Counted from the first letter of the stretch, positions 15,984 to 25,198 are shown. The stretch is 64,000 nucleotides of DNA from Saccharopolyspora_D taberi (GCF_039534165.1 NZ_BAAAUX010000019.1:310001-374000); one strand, 5' to 3'. The notes: generated from the sequence alone by a model not told the origin. A program made the numbers and translations.

Positions 15984-18900
15984 ATGGGTACTCGCCACGC
16001 ATTGCTCGTGGCCACCTCCGACTACCGGGACCCCGGTCTGAGGCGGCTGCGCTCCCCGGTGAAGGAAGCGCACCAGCTACGCGACCTGCTGCGCGATCCG
16101 GCCATCGGCGACTTCGACTCGGTGCAGATGGTCGTCAACGAGTCCAAGGCCGGGGTCGAGCGCGAGGTCGAGACCCTGTTCCGCGATCGCGGGCCCGACG
16201 ACATGGTGCTGCTGTTCGTCTCCGGGCACGGCATCAAAAACGACCACAGCGAGCTGTTCTTCGCCGCCTACAACACCGAACTGGCGCTGCCGTACTCCAC
16301 CGCGATCCCGGCCGCGGTGGTGCAGAGCATGATCCGGGATTGCCGGGCGCAGTCGATCGCGGTGATCCTGGACTGCTGCTACAGCGGAGTGTTCACCAAC
16401 GACATCGTCGCCCGCAGTTCCACGGCGGTCGATGTGACGGACCGGTTCGGCGGTGACAACCAGTCCGGCGGTGGCGTGTACGTGATGACCGCGACCAACG
16501 AGATCGAGTACGCCTACGAGCAGGAACAGCTCGTGCTCAACAAGCCGATCGCGGTCAGTGCGTTCACCTCCGCGATCATCGAGGGGCTGAAGACCGGCGC
16601 CGCCGACACCGACCACGACGGGGCGATCACCGCAGAGGAGCTCTTCCAGTTCGCCTCCCGCAAGTTGCATGCCGAAGGGATGACACCGACCAACGGAGGG
16701 GTGCGGCACCGCTCGATCGTCCTCGCCAAGGCAGCGCGCAGCCGGCTGCTCGCCGAGGAGGATTCGTTGCGCCTCAAGGAACTCATCCCGGCCGACCAAG
16801 CCCGGTCCGGGCCGACCGTGCCGATCGGGCGGGCGCACGACGTCGACCGGCACCACGGCGAGATCGTGTCGATCGACCCGTTCGACCACCACGGGCACCT
16901 CGCGGTGATCGGCCGGTTCCGCTCCGGGAAGTCGACCCTGCTGCGCACGCTCATCGTCGGCCACTCCGCCACGCATCCGGCAGACGAGGTCCGGTTCTAC
17001 TGCCTGGACAGCGATGGTGCGCTGGTCGGCCTGCAGCGACGGGCGAACGTTCTGGCCAACGCGATCGACAACGCCACGGCGCAAGCCGTGCTCCGGGAGG
17101 TCGAGGGCCTCATCGAGCAGCGGAAGAAGCTTTTTCACCGGTATGGCATCGAGAATCTCGATTTCTACCGGGAGATCCGCCGCCGGCATGCCGACAAGCT
17201 GCCCGGCGACCACCACGCCGACGTGTTCCTGGTGGTCGACGGCTGGGAGACCTTCGCCGAGGACATCCCGGGTTTCGCCACCACCGTCCGCCGCATCGCC
17301 GAGCGCGGTTTGGCCTGCGGGGTGCACATCATCCTGACTGCGCGGCAGTGGGAGAACATCCCGCGCGCGGTGGCGCTGCTGCTGCAGGCGCACATCGAGC
17401 TCGCGCTGGACGATCCGGGCGCCTCCCGCATCGATCCCGAACTGTCGGCCACGCTGCCCGCCGAACCGGGGTGGGCGCTGTCCGACCGCCGGCGGTTCCG
17501 GGTCGCGCTGCCGCAGCTGGAGGACGGCCCGGACATCCCAGAGGACCTGACTGCGCTGCTCCATTCCCCGATCGTGCCCGGTGACCTGGAGATCTCCGCC
17601 GGGCAGGAAGCCACCGGTCGCACCGTCGATCCGGTCCCGCTGTGGAACCTCGACGGGGGTTTCGACCCCCAGCGGGCCTGGGCACCGCGGCCGCCAGACG
17701 AGCTCTACAGGATCGCTTTCGGCGTCGACGAGGCGGGCTTGCCGATCGAGCTGGACATCAAGGAGGTCTCTGCCCGCGGGATGGGGCCGCACGGTCTGTG
17801 CGTCGGGGCGACCGGATCCGGCAAGTCGGAGTTCCTGCGCACCCTCGTGCTCGGCCTGATGGCCACGCATCCCAGCACTGCGCTGAACTTCGTGCTGATC
17901 GACTTCAAGGGCGGCGCGACGTTCCACGACTTCGCGGCCGCGCCGCACGTTTCGGCGGTCGTGTCGAACCTGGAGAGCGATGTTTCGCTGATCGACCGCA
18001 TGCAGGACGCGCTGAGCGGCGAGCTGTACCGCCGCCAGGAACTTCTGAACGCGGCGAGCGCGAAGGACGTCTGGGAATACCGGCGCAAGCGCGAGGCAGG
18101 CGACGAGCGCTGCGAGGAGCCGCTGCCCACGTTGTTCGTCATCATCGACGAGTTCGCCGAGCTGCTGGCGCGGCAGCCGGACTTCGCCGAGCTGTTCCTG
18201 ATGATCGGGCGGCTGGGGCGTTCACTGCAGGTCCACCTGCTGCTTGCGTCGCAGCGGCTGGAGGAGGGCAAGCTTCGCGGCCTGGACGCTCACCTGTCCT
18301 ACCGGATCGGCCTGCGGACCTTCAACGCGACGGAATCCCGCGCCGCGATCGGTGTTCCAGACGCCGCCGAACTTCCCACCGATGGCGGGCACGGCTACCT
18401 CAAGCACCCCAACGGCATGACGCGCTTCCGTGCCGCATACGTGTCCGGTTCCGGGGATGGCGAAAGCGCCCCCTTGCTCTACGAACTGCTGGCCGAACTC
18501 CGAGGCAGGGGACCGCAAGCCCGCGAGATCTGGCTGCCGCCATTGGACCCACCGCCCACTTTGGACGCCCTGCTGCCGCCGCTGCAGCAGACTGAAGACC
18601 GCGGCTACGCCGCCGCCGGATACGCGGGCAGAGGACGCTTGCAGGTGCCGGTGGGCCTGATTGACATACCCTTCCAGCAACGGCAGGAACCGTTCCTGCT
18701 GGACCTGAGCGGTCAGGCCGGGCACGGTGCGATCGTCGGCGGTGTCGGTTCGGGCAAGTCGAACGCGGTACGCGCGATGATCGCGTCGATGGCGTTGACG
18801 CACACGCCGCAGGAAGCGCAGTTCTACTGCATCGATCTCGGCGGTGGCGGGCTGTTCACGCTGCGGGATCTCCCGCACGTCGGCGGTGTCGGCGGGCGGC

Positions 18901-20210
18901 GCGATGCCGACCGGGTGCGGCGGACGATCGCGCAGCTCAGAATGCTGCTGGCGGAGCGGGAAGAGCTCTTCGAGAAGAACCGCGTGGAGGGCATGACCGA
19001 CTACCGCGACCGCAAGCGGCGCGGTGAGTTCGAAAACGACCCGTACGGCGACGTGTTCCTGGTCATCGACGGGTGGCGGTCGTTCCGGGAAGAGTTCGAA
19101 CCGCTCGAGCAGGATGTGCTGAACCTGGCTTCGAACGGTCTGGCTTACGGCATCCACGTGTTCGTCACCGCTGCCCGGTGGGCAGAGATCCGCCCGGCCC
19201 TGAGGGATCTGCTGCAAACCCGCATCGAGCTGCGGCTGGGTGACCCGAGCGAGTCGGAGGTCGACCGCAAACTCGCGGCGAAGGTCCCGGACGGCCGTCC
19301 GGGGCGCGGATTGCACACTTCGAAGCTGCACTTCCTGGTTGCACTGCCGCATGTGGGCAGTGCGGAACCCGACGATGTTTCCGCGCGTGTCGCCGACCTG
19401 GTGTACCGGATCAGGAGTTCCTGGCAGGGCCGCCCGGCACCGGAGATCCGCCTGCTGCCGGAGATGCTGCCGTACCAGCGATTGCCGCGTCCGGAGCAGC
19501 AGCCGATTCCGAAGCTGGTCCCCATCGGCATCAACGAGGACGACCTCGCCCCGGTGTACCTGGACTTCCTGGTGGAGTCGCATTTCTACGTGTTCGGCGA
19601 GCAGGACTCGGGCAAGACGGCGGTGCTGCGCACCATCCTGCGAGGTATCACCGAGCGCTACACACCGCAGGAAGCGCTCATTCTGCTGGTCGACTACCGG
19701 CGCACCCTGATCGGATTCCTCGACACCGGCCACCTGCTGGAGTACTCGGTCACCGCGGACCAGTTGAAGAGCAACATCAACGACGTCTGCCGGTCGTTGA
19801 AGAAGCGGCTGCCCGGGCCGGACATCACGCAGGAGCAGCTGAAGAACCGGTCGTGGTGGAGCGGGCCGGAGCTGTTCGTCGTCGTCGACGACTACGAGCT
19901 GGTCGCCCCGCAGGGCAACAACCCGCTCGCACCGCTTGCGGAGTTCGTGGGGCAGGCGAGCGACGTAGGCCTGCACTTGGTATTGGCGCGCAACTCCGGT
20001 GGTGCTGCTCGAGCGCTGTACGAGCCGGTCCTCGGCAGGTTGCGCGAGACGTCGGCACCGGGGCTGGTGCTCAGCGCGCACAAGGACGATGGCCAGCTGA
20101 TCGCGAACATCAAGTCGCGCCCGCTGCCGCCGGGCCGGGGCACGTTCGCCAGCCGCATGCTCCGCGGCGGACCGCAGCTGCTCCAGACCGCATTCATCCC
20201 GGCGGAGTAA
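15984..20210 (+). CDS. caspase-like protease fused to four EccC/FtsK ATPase modules
   Basis: A 1408-residue cytosolic protein. Residues 1-250 form a caspase-like domain: a LLVATSDYRDPGLRRL start, catalytic His82 in VSGHGIKND, and Cys132 in ILDCCYSG. A perfect EF-hand-like loop DTDHDGAITAEE (208-219) may make it calcium-responsive. Four RecA-like modules of type VII secretion EccC type follow. Module a has Walker A GRFRSGKST (310-318) and VFLVVDGWETF. Module b has GATGSGKSE (608-616) and Walker B IDEFAE (721-726), the best catalytic site. Module c has GGVGSGKSN (919-927) and VFLVIDGW. Module d has GEQDSGKT (1205-1212) and VVDDYE. Modules b-c-d match EccC ATPases 1-2-3 in order; module a resembles ATPase 2 and replaces the membrane-anchor region. 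No transmembrane segment is visible and no Ecc/Esx gene is nearby. I infer ATP-controlled proteolysis, probably in immunity or self-killing. Confidence 0.88.
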   Translation: MGTRHALLVATSDYRDPGLRRLRSPVKEAHQLRDLLRDPAIGDFDSVQMVVNESKAGVEREVETLFRDRGPDDMVLLFVSGHGIKNDHSELFFAAYNTELALPYSTAIPAAVVQSMIRDCRAQSIAVILDCCYSGVFTNDIVARSSTAVDVTDRFGGDNQSGGGVYVMTATNEIEYAYEQEQLVLNKPIAVSAFTSAIIEGLKTGAADTDHDGAITAEELFQFASRKLHAEGMTPTNGGVRHRSIVLAKAARSRLLAEEDSLRLKELIPADQARSGPTVPIGRAHDVDRHHGEIVSIDPFDHHGHLAVIGRFRSGKSTLLRTLIVGHSATHPADEVRFYCLDSDGALVGLQRRANVLANAIDNATAQAVLREVEGLIEQRKKLFHRYGIENLDFYREIRRRHADKLPGDHHADVFLVVDGWETFAEDIPGFATTVRRIAERGLACGVHIILTARQWENIPRAVALLLQAHIELALDDPGASRIDPELSATLPAEPGWALSDRRRFRVALPQLEDGPDIPEDLTALLHSPIVPGDLEISAGQEATGRTVDPVPLWNLDGGFDPQRAWAPRPPDELYRIAFGVDEAGLPIELDIKEVSARGMGPHGLCVGATGSGKSEFLRTLVLGLMATHPSTALNFVLIDFKGGATFHDFAAAPHVSAVVSNLESDVSLIDRMQDALSGELYRRQELLNAASAKDVWEYRRKREAGDERCEEPLPTLFVIIDEFAELLARQPDFAELFLMIGRLGRSLQVHLLLASQRLEEGKLRGLDAHLSYRIGLRTFNATESRAAIGVPDAAELPTDGGHGYLKHPNGMTRFRAAYVSGSGDGESAPLLYELLAELRGRGPQAREIWLPPLDPPPTLDALLPPLQQTEDRGYAAAGYAGRGRLQVPVGLIDIPFQQRQEPFLLDLSGQAGHGAIVGGVGSGKSNAVRAMIASMALTHTPQEAQFYCIDLGGGGLFTLRDLPHVGGVGGRRDADRVRRTIAQLRMLLAEREELFEKNRVEGMTDYRDRKRRGEFENDPYGDVFLVIDGWRSFREEFEPLEQDVLNLASNGLAYGIHVFVTAARWAEIRPALRDLLQTRIELRLGDPSESEVDRKLAAKVPDGRPGRGLHTSKLHFLVALPHVGSAEPDDVSARVADLVYRIRSSWQGRPAPEIRLLPEMLPYQRLPRPEQQPIPKLVPIGINEDDLAPVYLDFLVESHFYVFGEQDSGKTAVLRTILRGITERYTPQEALILLVDYRRTLIGFLDTGHLLEYSVTADQLKSNINDVCRSLKKRLPGPDITQEQLKNRSWWSGPELFVVVDDYELVAPQGNNPLAPLAEFVGQASDVGLHLVLARNSGGAARALYEPVLGRLRETSAPGLVLSAHKDDGQLIANIKSRPLPPGRGTFASRMLRGGPQLLQTAFIPAE

Positions 20211-20352
20211 AGGCGGGAATCAAGGAGCGTCAAAACGGGCGCCCGTTCTCTGGTGGGGTTCAAGTCTCCGGACCGAGTTGAACCAATACCTTGAGTGCGC
20301 GCCGCAAGCCACAGCGTGTCGGCACCCACGCCGCCGACCCGGCCGGGCGCGC

Positions 20353-23300
20353 ATGTCAGACTGCCAGGCGATGCATACCCCGTCCGACCTCGCCGACCTG
20401 CTCGAATGCGAACATCGCAGCATCCTCAAGCAAGCGTGGGCGGCGGGACTGCCCGGTGCGCCGCGCCCGAGCTCCGGGCCCGACCGGCTGGCCGTCAAGC
20501 ACGGCCGTGCGCACGAGGAAGCCACGCTCGAACGGTTGCGTGGCGAGCACAAGACCGTGATCGAAATCGACGAGCGCGACCAGGTCTCCGCCGCCAAGGC
20601 CACCGAGGAAGCGCTGCGGGCGAGCGCGCCGGTGGTCTACCAGGCCGTCTTCCACGACGGTGAGTTCTCCGGCCGCGCCGATTTCCTGCTTCGCGACGAC
20701 CAAGGCCGCTACGAGGTCTACGACACGAAGCTCGCGCGGCACGCGAAGCCATCCGCGGTCCTGCAGCTCACCGCGTACGCCGACGCGTTGCGCCGCGCCG
20801 GTTGGCCGGCCGGGCCGGAGATGCACCTGCTGCTCGGTGACGGCACCACGCGCAGCCTGCGCGTCGACGATTTCCTGCCGCTGCTCGATCGCCTCCGTGA
20901 CCGGTTGGTCACGCGTCCGGCACGGCTGCCGGAACGCATGTGGGCCGACGAGCGCCCCGCCTGCACCGGCTGCGTCTTCGCCGACCACTGCTCGTCCGCG
21001 CGCGAGGCGGACCGGGACCTGTCACTGGTCGCGGGCATGCGTGGCGAACAGCGACGCAAGCTCGTGACGGCCGGGCTCGGCACGATCGACGCGCTCGCCA
21101 CCGCCGAGCCTGCGGACCGGCCCCGTGACATGTCGGTGGGCACGTTCGCGACCTTGCGCGCGCAGGCCGCGATCCAGGTGCGGCAGGACGAAACCGGGGA
21201 ACTGGCGTACGAGATCATCGACCCGTCGGCGCTGGCCGAGCTGCCGCCACCGAGCCCGCGCGACATCTTCTTCGACATGGAAGGCGACCCGTACGCGCTC
21301 GCCGGCGCCGGGCTGGAGTACCTGTTCGGCGCCGTCACGCCCGATGCGCGCTTCACACCGTTCTGGGCTCATACGCGCCCGCAGGAGAAGCGTGCTTTCG
21401 AGGAGTTCGTCGACTTCGCCACCGCCAGACTGACCGACGATCCGGACGCGCACATCTTCCACTACGCGCCGTACGAGGTCACGGCCATCAAGCGGCTCGC
21501 CGCGGTGCACGGAACGCGCGAGGAAGCCGTGGACGAACTACTGCGCAGCGGCCGGATGATCGACCTGTATGCCGTGGTGCGCAAGGCTTTGCGCGTCGGC
21601 CAGCGGTCGTACTCGATCAAGTACCTCGAACCGCTGTACATGCCGGAAGCCCGCGACGGCGACGTGAAGACGGCCGCGTCGAGCATCGAGGCGTACGAGG
21701 ACTACCTGACGCTCGCCAAAGCCGGCGACGTCGAAGAGGCCGACGAGGTGCTGCGCGGCATCGCCGACTACAACGAGTACGACTGCGTGTCCACGTTGCG
21801 GCTGCTGGAGTTCCTGCACCGCGTACGAGAGGAAGCGGGCATCGAGCTCGCAACACCGGCGCCGGAGTCCGAAGTGGACGCCCTGCTGCGGCAAACGGAG
21901 GAGGAAGAGGCCGCGCTGCGCCGGGCCGAACGCGCGGCCGCGCTGGCGGCGCTGGTCGACCCGCTGCTCGACGGCCTGCCCGATGATCCCGCCGACTTCA
22001 CCCCGGACGACCACGCTCGCGCACTGCTCGCCGCTTCCGTCGGTTACCACCGGCGCGAGACGAACCCGGCGTGGTGGGAGTTCTTCCGGCAGCTCGCCGC
22101 ACCGGTCGGCGACCTGGAGGTGGACACGACCTGCGCTGTGCCGGTATCGGTGTCCGCGGGGGAATGGGTGCCGCCGTCGGGACGGCTGCGCACGGCCAAG
22201 CGCACGCTCGTCGTGGCGTGCGACCCGGACCGGCCGCATCCGTTCGCGGTCGGGGACGGCGTGCGGCTGCGGTACGGCGCCGATGCGCGGGACGCGAAAG
22301 TCGTGGCGGCATCGGCGGTCGAGCTGACGCTGGAGGAGAGCAGCGCACCGGACAGCACGTCGAACGAGCAACCGGTCGCGGTCCTGCCGGGCGGCCCGGT
22401 GCGGCCCGCGCCGAAGGACGAGGCCGTGGCCGACCTGGCCCGGCTGGTCGGGGAAGCGCTGCCGGAGCTGCCCGCTCATCCGGGCGTGGACCTGCTGCGC
22501 CGGATCCCGCGGTTGCGTGGTGGTGCGCTGCCCGCACCCGGCGAGGACCTGGTGGCCACCGTGATCAAGGCGGTCGACGCGCTCGACGGGTCGGTGCTCG
22601 CGGTGCAGGGCCCGCCCGGGGCGGGGAAAACGTACTTGGCGGGCAAGCTGATCGCACACCTCGTGCGGTCTGGGCGGACGGTCGGTGTGACGTCCAACAG
22701 CCACAAGGCCGTGGAGAACGTGCTGTCCGCCGCGCTCGGCAACGCACCGTCGATGGCGTGCGCGAAACGGCCGCGCCGGACGCCGGATCCCGCGTTGCCG
22801 TGGGACCAACCGAAGACGAACAACGCGTTGGCCAAATGGCGCGACGAGCACAACGACGGGCACCTCGTCGGTGGCACCGCGTGGACGTTCGCGAACGCCG
22901 CCGTGCGCGAGGAACCGTTCGACGTACTGGTGATCGACGAGGCCGGGCAGTTCGCGCTCGCGGACGCGCTGGCCGTGTCGATGTGCGCGAAGAACCTCGT
23001 GCTGCTGGGCGATCCGCAGCAGCTGCCGCAGGTCGTGCAGGGCACGCACCCGGCGGGCGCGGAGGCGTCGGCGTTGGGGCACCTGATCGGCGACGCGGAC
23101 ATCATGCCGCCCGAGCTGGGCTACTTCCTGGACCAGACACGGCGCATGCATCCGGCCGTGTGCGCGCCGGTTTCCCGGTTGTCGTACGCGGGTTTGCTGC
23201 ACTCGCACCCATCCGCGGACCGTTCGGTCGACGGCTTCGCCTCCGGGCTGTACCTCGCCTCGGTGGAGCACCGCGGGAACACCACGCGGTCGATCGAGGA

Positions 23301-23727
23301 AGCTGCGCAGGTCGTGTCGGTGATCGCGGACCTGCACGGGCGCACATGGCAGGGCCGTCCGCTGACGGACGCGGATTTCCTCGTGGTGGCGCCATACAAC
23401 CTTCAGGCGCGCACGGTCACGCACGCGCTGGCCGACGCCGGTTTCGGCGACGTGCGCGTCGGCACGGTGGACCGGTTCCAAGGCCAGGAAGCCCCGGTGG
23501 TGGTGACGACGATGACCTCCTCGTCAGCGATCGACCTGCCCCGCGGACTGGATTTCCTGTTGTCGCGCAACCGGTTGAACGTGGCACTGTCGCGAGCGCA
23601 GTCGGTGGCGGTGCTGGTGTGCAGCCCGCAGCTGCTGGAGGCCGACATCCGGACGGTCGAGCAGATGCGGCTCGTGTCCGGGATGCTCGGACTGCTGCGG
23701 GACGCCCACTCCTGGCCTGCTCTCTGA
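20353..23727 (+). CDS. TM0106-type RecB-like nuclease / RNase H-like / SF1 helicase
   Basis: A protein of about 1124 residues with three parts. The N-terminal PD-(D/E)XK nuclease has GRADFLL, then YEVYDTKLA and QLTAYADAL, and a Cys-rich CTGCVFADHC as in Cas4/AddB-like iron-sulfur nucleases. The middle RNase H-like exonuclease has DMEGDPYA, HYAPYE and YNEYDC as acidic motifs. The C-terminal DNA2/Upf1-type helicase has GPPGAGKTY, DEAGQFAL, GDPQQLPQV, VDRFQGQE and NVALSRAQ. All catalytic motifs look intact. The start is taken at ATG 20353; an in-frame start further upstream at 20278 is possible. It lies 142 bases after the caspase fusion on the same strand, so it may be a DNA/RNA-processing partner in the same island or an independent repair gene. 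Confidence 0.82.
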   Translation: MSDCQAMHTPSDLADLLECEHRSILKQAWAAGLPGAPRPSSGPDRLAVKHGRAHEEATLERLRGEHKTVIEIDERDQVSAAKATEEALRASAPVVYQAVFHDGEFSGRADFLLRDDQGRYEVYDTKLARHAKPSAVLQLTAYADALRRAGWPAGPEMHLLLGDGTTRSLRVDDFLPLLDRLRDRLVTRPARLPERMWADERPACTGCVFADHCSSAREADRDLSLVAGMRGEQRRKLVTAGLGTIDALATAEPADRPRDMSVGTFATLRAQAAIQVRQDETGELAYEIIDPSALAELPPPSPRDIFFDMEGDPYALAGAGLEYLFGAVTPDARFTPFWAHTRPQEKRAFEEFVDFATARLTDDPDAHIFHYAPYEVTAIKRLAAVHGTREEAVDELLRSGRMIDLYAVVRKALRVGQRSYSIKYLEPLYMPEARDGDVKTAASSIEAYEDYLTLAKAGDVEEADEVLRGIADYNEYDCVSTLRLLEFLHRVREEAGIELATPAPESEVDALLRQTEEEEAALRRAERAAALAALVDPLLDGLPDDPADFTPDDHARALLAASVGYHRRETNPAWWEFFRQLAAPVGDLEVDTTCAVPVSVSAGEWVPPSGRLRTAKRTLVVACDPDRPHPFAVGDGVRLRYGADARDAKVVAASAVELTLEESSAPDSTSNEQPVAVLPGGPVRPAPKDEAVADLARLVGEALPELPAHPGVDLLRRIPRLRGGALPAPGEDLVATVIKAVDALDGSVLAVQGPPGAGKTYLAGKLIAHLVRSGRTVGVTSNSHKAVENVLSAALGNAPSMACAKRPRRTPDPALPWDQPKTNNALAKWRDEHNDGHLVGGTAWTFANAAVREEPFDVLVIDEAGQFALADALAVSMCAKNLVLLGDPQQLPQVVQGTHPAGAEASALGHLIGDADIMPPELGYFLDQTRRMHPAVCAPVSRLSYAGLLHSHPSADRSVDGFASGLYLASVEHRGNTTRSIEEAAQVVSVIADLHGRTWQGRPLTDADFLVVAPYNLQARTVTHALADAGFGDVRVGTVDRFQGQEAPVVVTTMTSSSAIDLPRGLDFLLSRNRLNVALSRAQSVAVLVCSPQLLEADIRTVEQMRLVSGMLGLLRDAHSWPAL

Positions 23728-23776
23728 CCTCGTACCGCAACGGCACTTGTTGCCGCGTCTCACCCTGGATCCGCTC

Positions 23777-24283
23777 ATGCCCCGTTTGCTCGCCGAAACC
23801 CAGCTCACCACCATCCCCGCACACAACCTGATCACACTGCGAGACCAGGACACCGCCCCCAGCCCCGATCCTCGCGGCGTCATCGAGCAAGCCCAGCACG
23901 ACGTCGCCGCCAGCACCGACGACGAGCTGTACATCAGCTGCGCCCAAGACCTCAGCCCCGTCACCGTCACCGCCCACATCTGGGACAGCCACCCCGACAC
24001 CATCGAACACCTCGGCCCGCCGCTGACCCTGCACTGCCCCAGCGGACAACTCGTCCTGGCCTCCCCCACCGGCGATGCCATCGGCATCGAACTCCCCCAA
24101 GGACCCGGCACCTACGCACTACGCATCACCCACCACGGACGCACCACCGCCGCCGAGTACCGCCGACAACTGCTCACCTCACTCGACACACCCAGCGGAT
24201 CGCTCCCAGCACCCGCCGACCGCCGTCCAGGCACCGAGCATTACCGCATCCACCTCTGGCCCAACACTCCCCTGCCCAACTGA
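23777..24283 (+). CDS. hypothetical protein, 168 aa
   Basis: I do not recognise this protein. It starts at ATG 23777, 49 bases after the helicase; a TTG at 23747 would add 10 residues. The product is soluble, predicted mostly beta (ELYISCAQDLSPVTVTAHIW, then LTLHCPSGQLVLASPTGDAI and ALRITHHGRTTAAEYRRQLL), and ends in HYRIHLWPNTPLPN. The compact beta-rich shape, acidic character and place after an effector-like region resemble immunity-type or small beta-sandwich proteins, but nothing identifies it. Codons are unusually rich in C (CCC, CAC, ACC) compared with the genes before it, suggesting a different origin. Confidence 0.6.
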   Translation: MPRLLAETQLTTIPAHNLITLRDQDTAPSPDPRGVIEQAQHDVAASTDDELYISCAQDLSPVTVTAHIWDSHPDTIEHLGPPLTLHCPSGQLVLASPTGDAIGIELPQGPGTYALRITHHGRTTAAEYRRQLLTSLDTPSGSLPAPADRRPGTEHYRIHLWPNTPLPN

Positions 24284-24660
24284 CCCGGTACCCGCAGCCC
24301 TCGTTTCCACGACGGACCGACGCGCTGGGTTTTGCAGCGGCGGCCGTCCGCACCAGTTCCTGGTCTACCTCTCGGCGCACGCATTTCGCCGGACTGCGGG
24401 CGCGCGACGTCACCAGCCGTGCGAGCCGGGAACACGGAAAGGCTCCTGGCGGTCGGAGTACGACTTCGTCCTCGAACCCGCCTGACCGACCACCGACCCC
24501 GGCCAGGGCGGTCGCCCCGCCCGGGCCTGAGCAGGAAGAGAGCCCGGATGGAGCGCGACCTGCGGTCGAGGTGGCCCTGCACGATGCCTGGGTGCGCTGC
24601 CTCGGCGTAACCCATGCACACGTTGCTGGGCGGTGTCGCGCGCCGCTCGGTCCCTGTGAC
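24284..24660. other. 377-base stretch with no convincing gene
   Basis: Between the hypothetical gene and the small ORF at 24661 all six frames give only arginine/proline-rich or interrupted readings. I see no start with a ribosome-binding site, no hairpin terminator and no family motif. It may hold gene debris at the edge of the island. Confidence 0.4.
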
Positions 24661-24849
24661 ATGGGCCTGGGTACCGAGTCCGCGTCGGCGGTGGTCGAGG
24701 AGGCGCTGAGCACGTGGGGCAGCGAACTGTTCGGCCCGCTGCTCAGGCGCGAAGAACTGCTCACCACACCGCTGCACTCCGCAGACGGACCACTACATCT
24801 GCCCGACAGCCCCGCAGGAAAAGACCGGGCACTCGAGCTACAGCGCTAG
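24661..24849 (+). CDS. possible small protein, 62 aa
   Basis: An ATG-started frame of 62 residues. Codon third positions are GC-rich, and the amino-acid mix (VVEEALSTWGSELFGPLLRR in the middle) looks protein-like and amphipathic. There is no clear ribosome-binding site and no recognised family. It could be the internal scrap of a larger lost gene. Taken with the hypothetical gene before it, it may mark the worn end of the 15.6-24.3 kb island. Confidence 0.25.
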   Translation: MGLGTESASAVVEEALSTWGSELFGPLLRREELLTTPLHSADGPLHLPDSPAGKDRALELQR

Positions 24850-25028
24850 GGGTCTGGCCACACCTCTGGCGCATCGTCGGGCCGTACCACCCCTCGGACC
24901 CAGCGGCCCAACCATGATCACCGGCGCCCCACGGTGTTCCTGGCGGTGCCTCAGTTCTCTTCACGGGCTCGCATCCGATGCTCGCTCAATGCCTCGAAAT
25001 CCCGCCCAGCGAGCAGGTTTGCTCATCG

Positions 25029-25060
25029 TTAATCGATTAATCGTGGAATTAATCGATTAA
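25029..25060. promoter_or_regulatory. two tandem palindromes TTAATCGATTAA
   Basis: The 12-base perfect palindrome TTAATCGATTAA occurs twice, at 25029-25040 and 25049-25060, with centres 20 bases apart, about two helical turns. The surroundings are GC-rich, so this AT-rich pair stands out strongly. The central CG and symmetric arms fit a LacI- or phage-type dimer operator bound cooperatively. No regulator gene is adjacent. The StrR gene starts 447 bases downstream on the plus strand. The rest of the 24850-25506 gap holds only the weak minus-strand frame at 25049-25198. Confidence 0.5.
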
Positions 25061-25198
25061 AAATGACGCCGCGGAGTTGGCCGTGCTGAAGACAGCCGCG
25101 AACAGCGGCTGAGTTGCGGCCAAGGTCAGCTTGATGTTGGGCTGGATCATCGCCGCGATCGGGGCTACAATCGTTTCAAAAAGTGATAAAAACGACAC
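25049..25198 (-). CDS. possible small hydrophobic peptide, 49 aa
   Basis: A minus-strand frame from GTG 25198 to TAA 25049-25051 reads as a natural-looking hydrophobic polypeptide containing LFETIVAPIAAMIQPNIKL and LFAAVFSTANSAASFLID. The stop codon lies inside the second TTAATCGATTAA palindrome. No ribosome-binding site is evident and the frame closes just upstream. It may be the C-terminal remnant of a membrane protein rather than a gene. Confidence 0.22.
   Translation of the reverse strand: MSFLSLFETIVAPIAAMIQPNIKLTLAATQPLFAAVFSTANSAASFLID

Noticed and set aside
16077..17948. 623-residue minus-strand frame opposite the caspase fusion
   Set aside because: Antisense shadow of the clearly coding plus strand; no start signal or domain.
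20235..20290. tRNA gene suggested by a GGGGTTCAAGTCTCC T-loop-like string
   Set aside because: No D-arm, anticodon arm or paired acceptor strands could be found around it, so it is treated as chance similarity.
15593..23727. Type VII (ESX) secretion locus
   Set aside because: Although the ATPase is EccC-like, there is no EccB, EccD, EccE, mycosin, PE/PPE or WXG100 gene and no membrane segment in the ATPase, so a secretion system is not supported.
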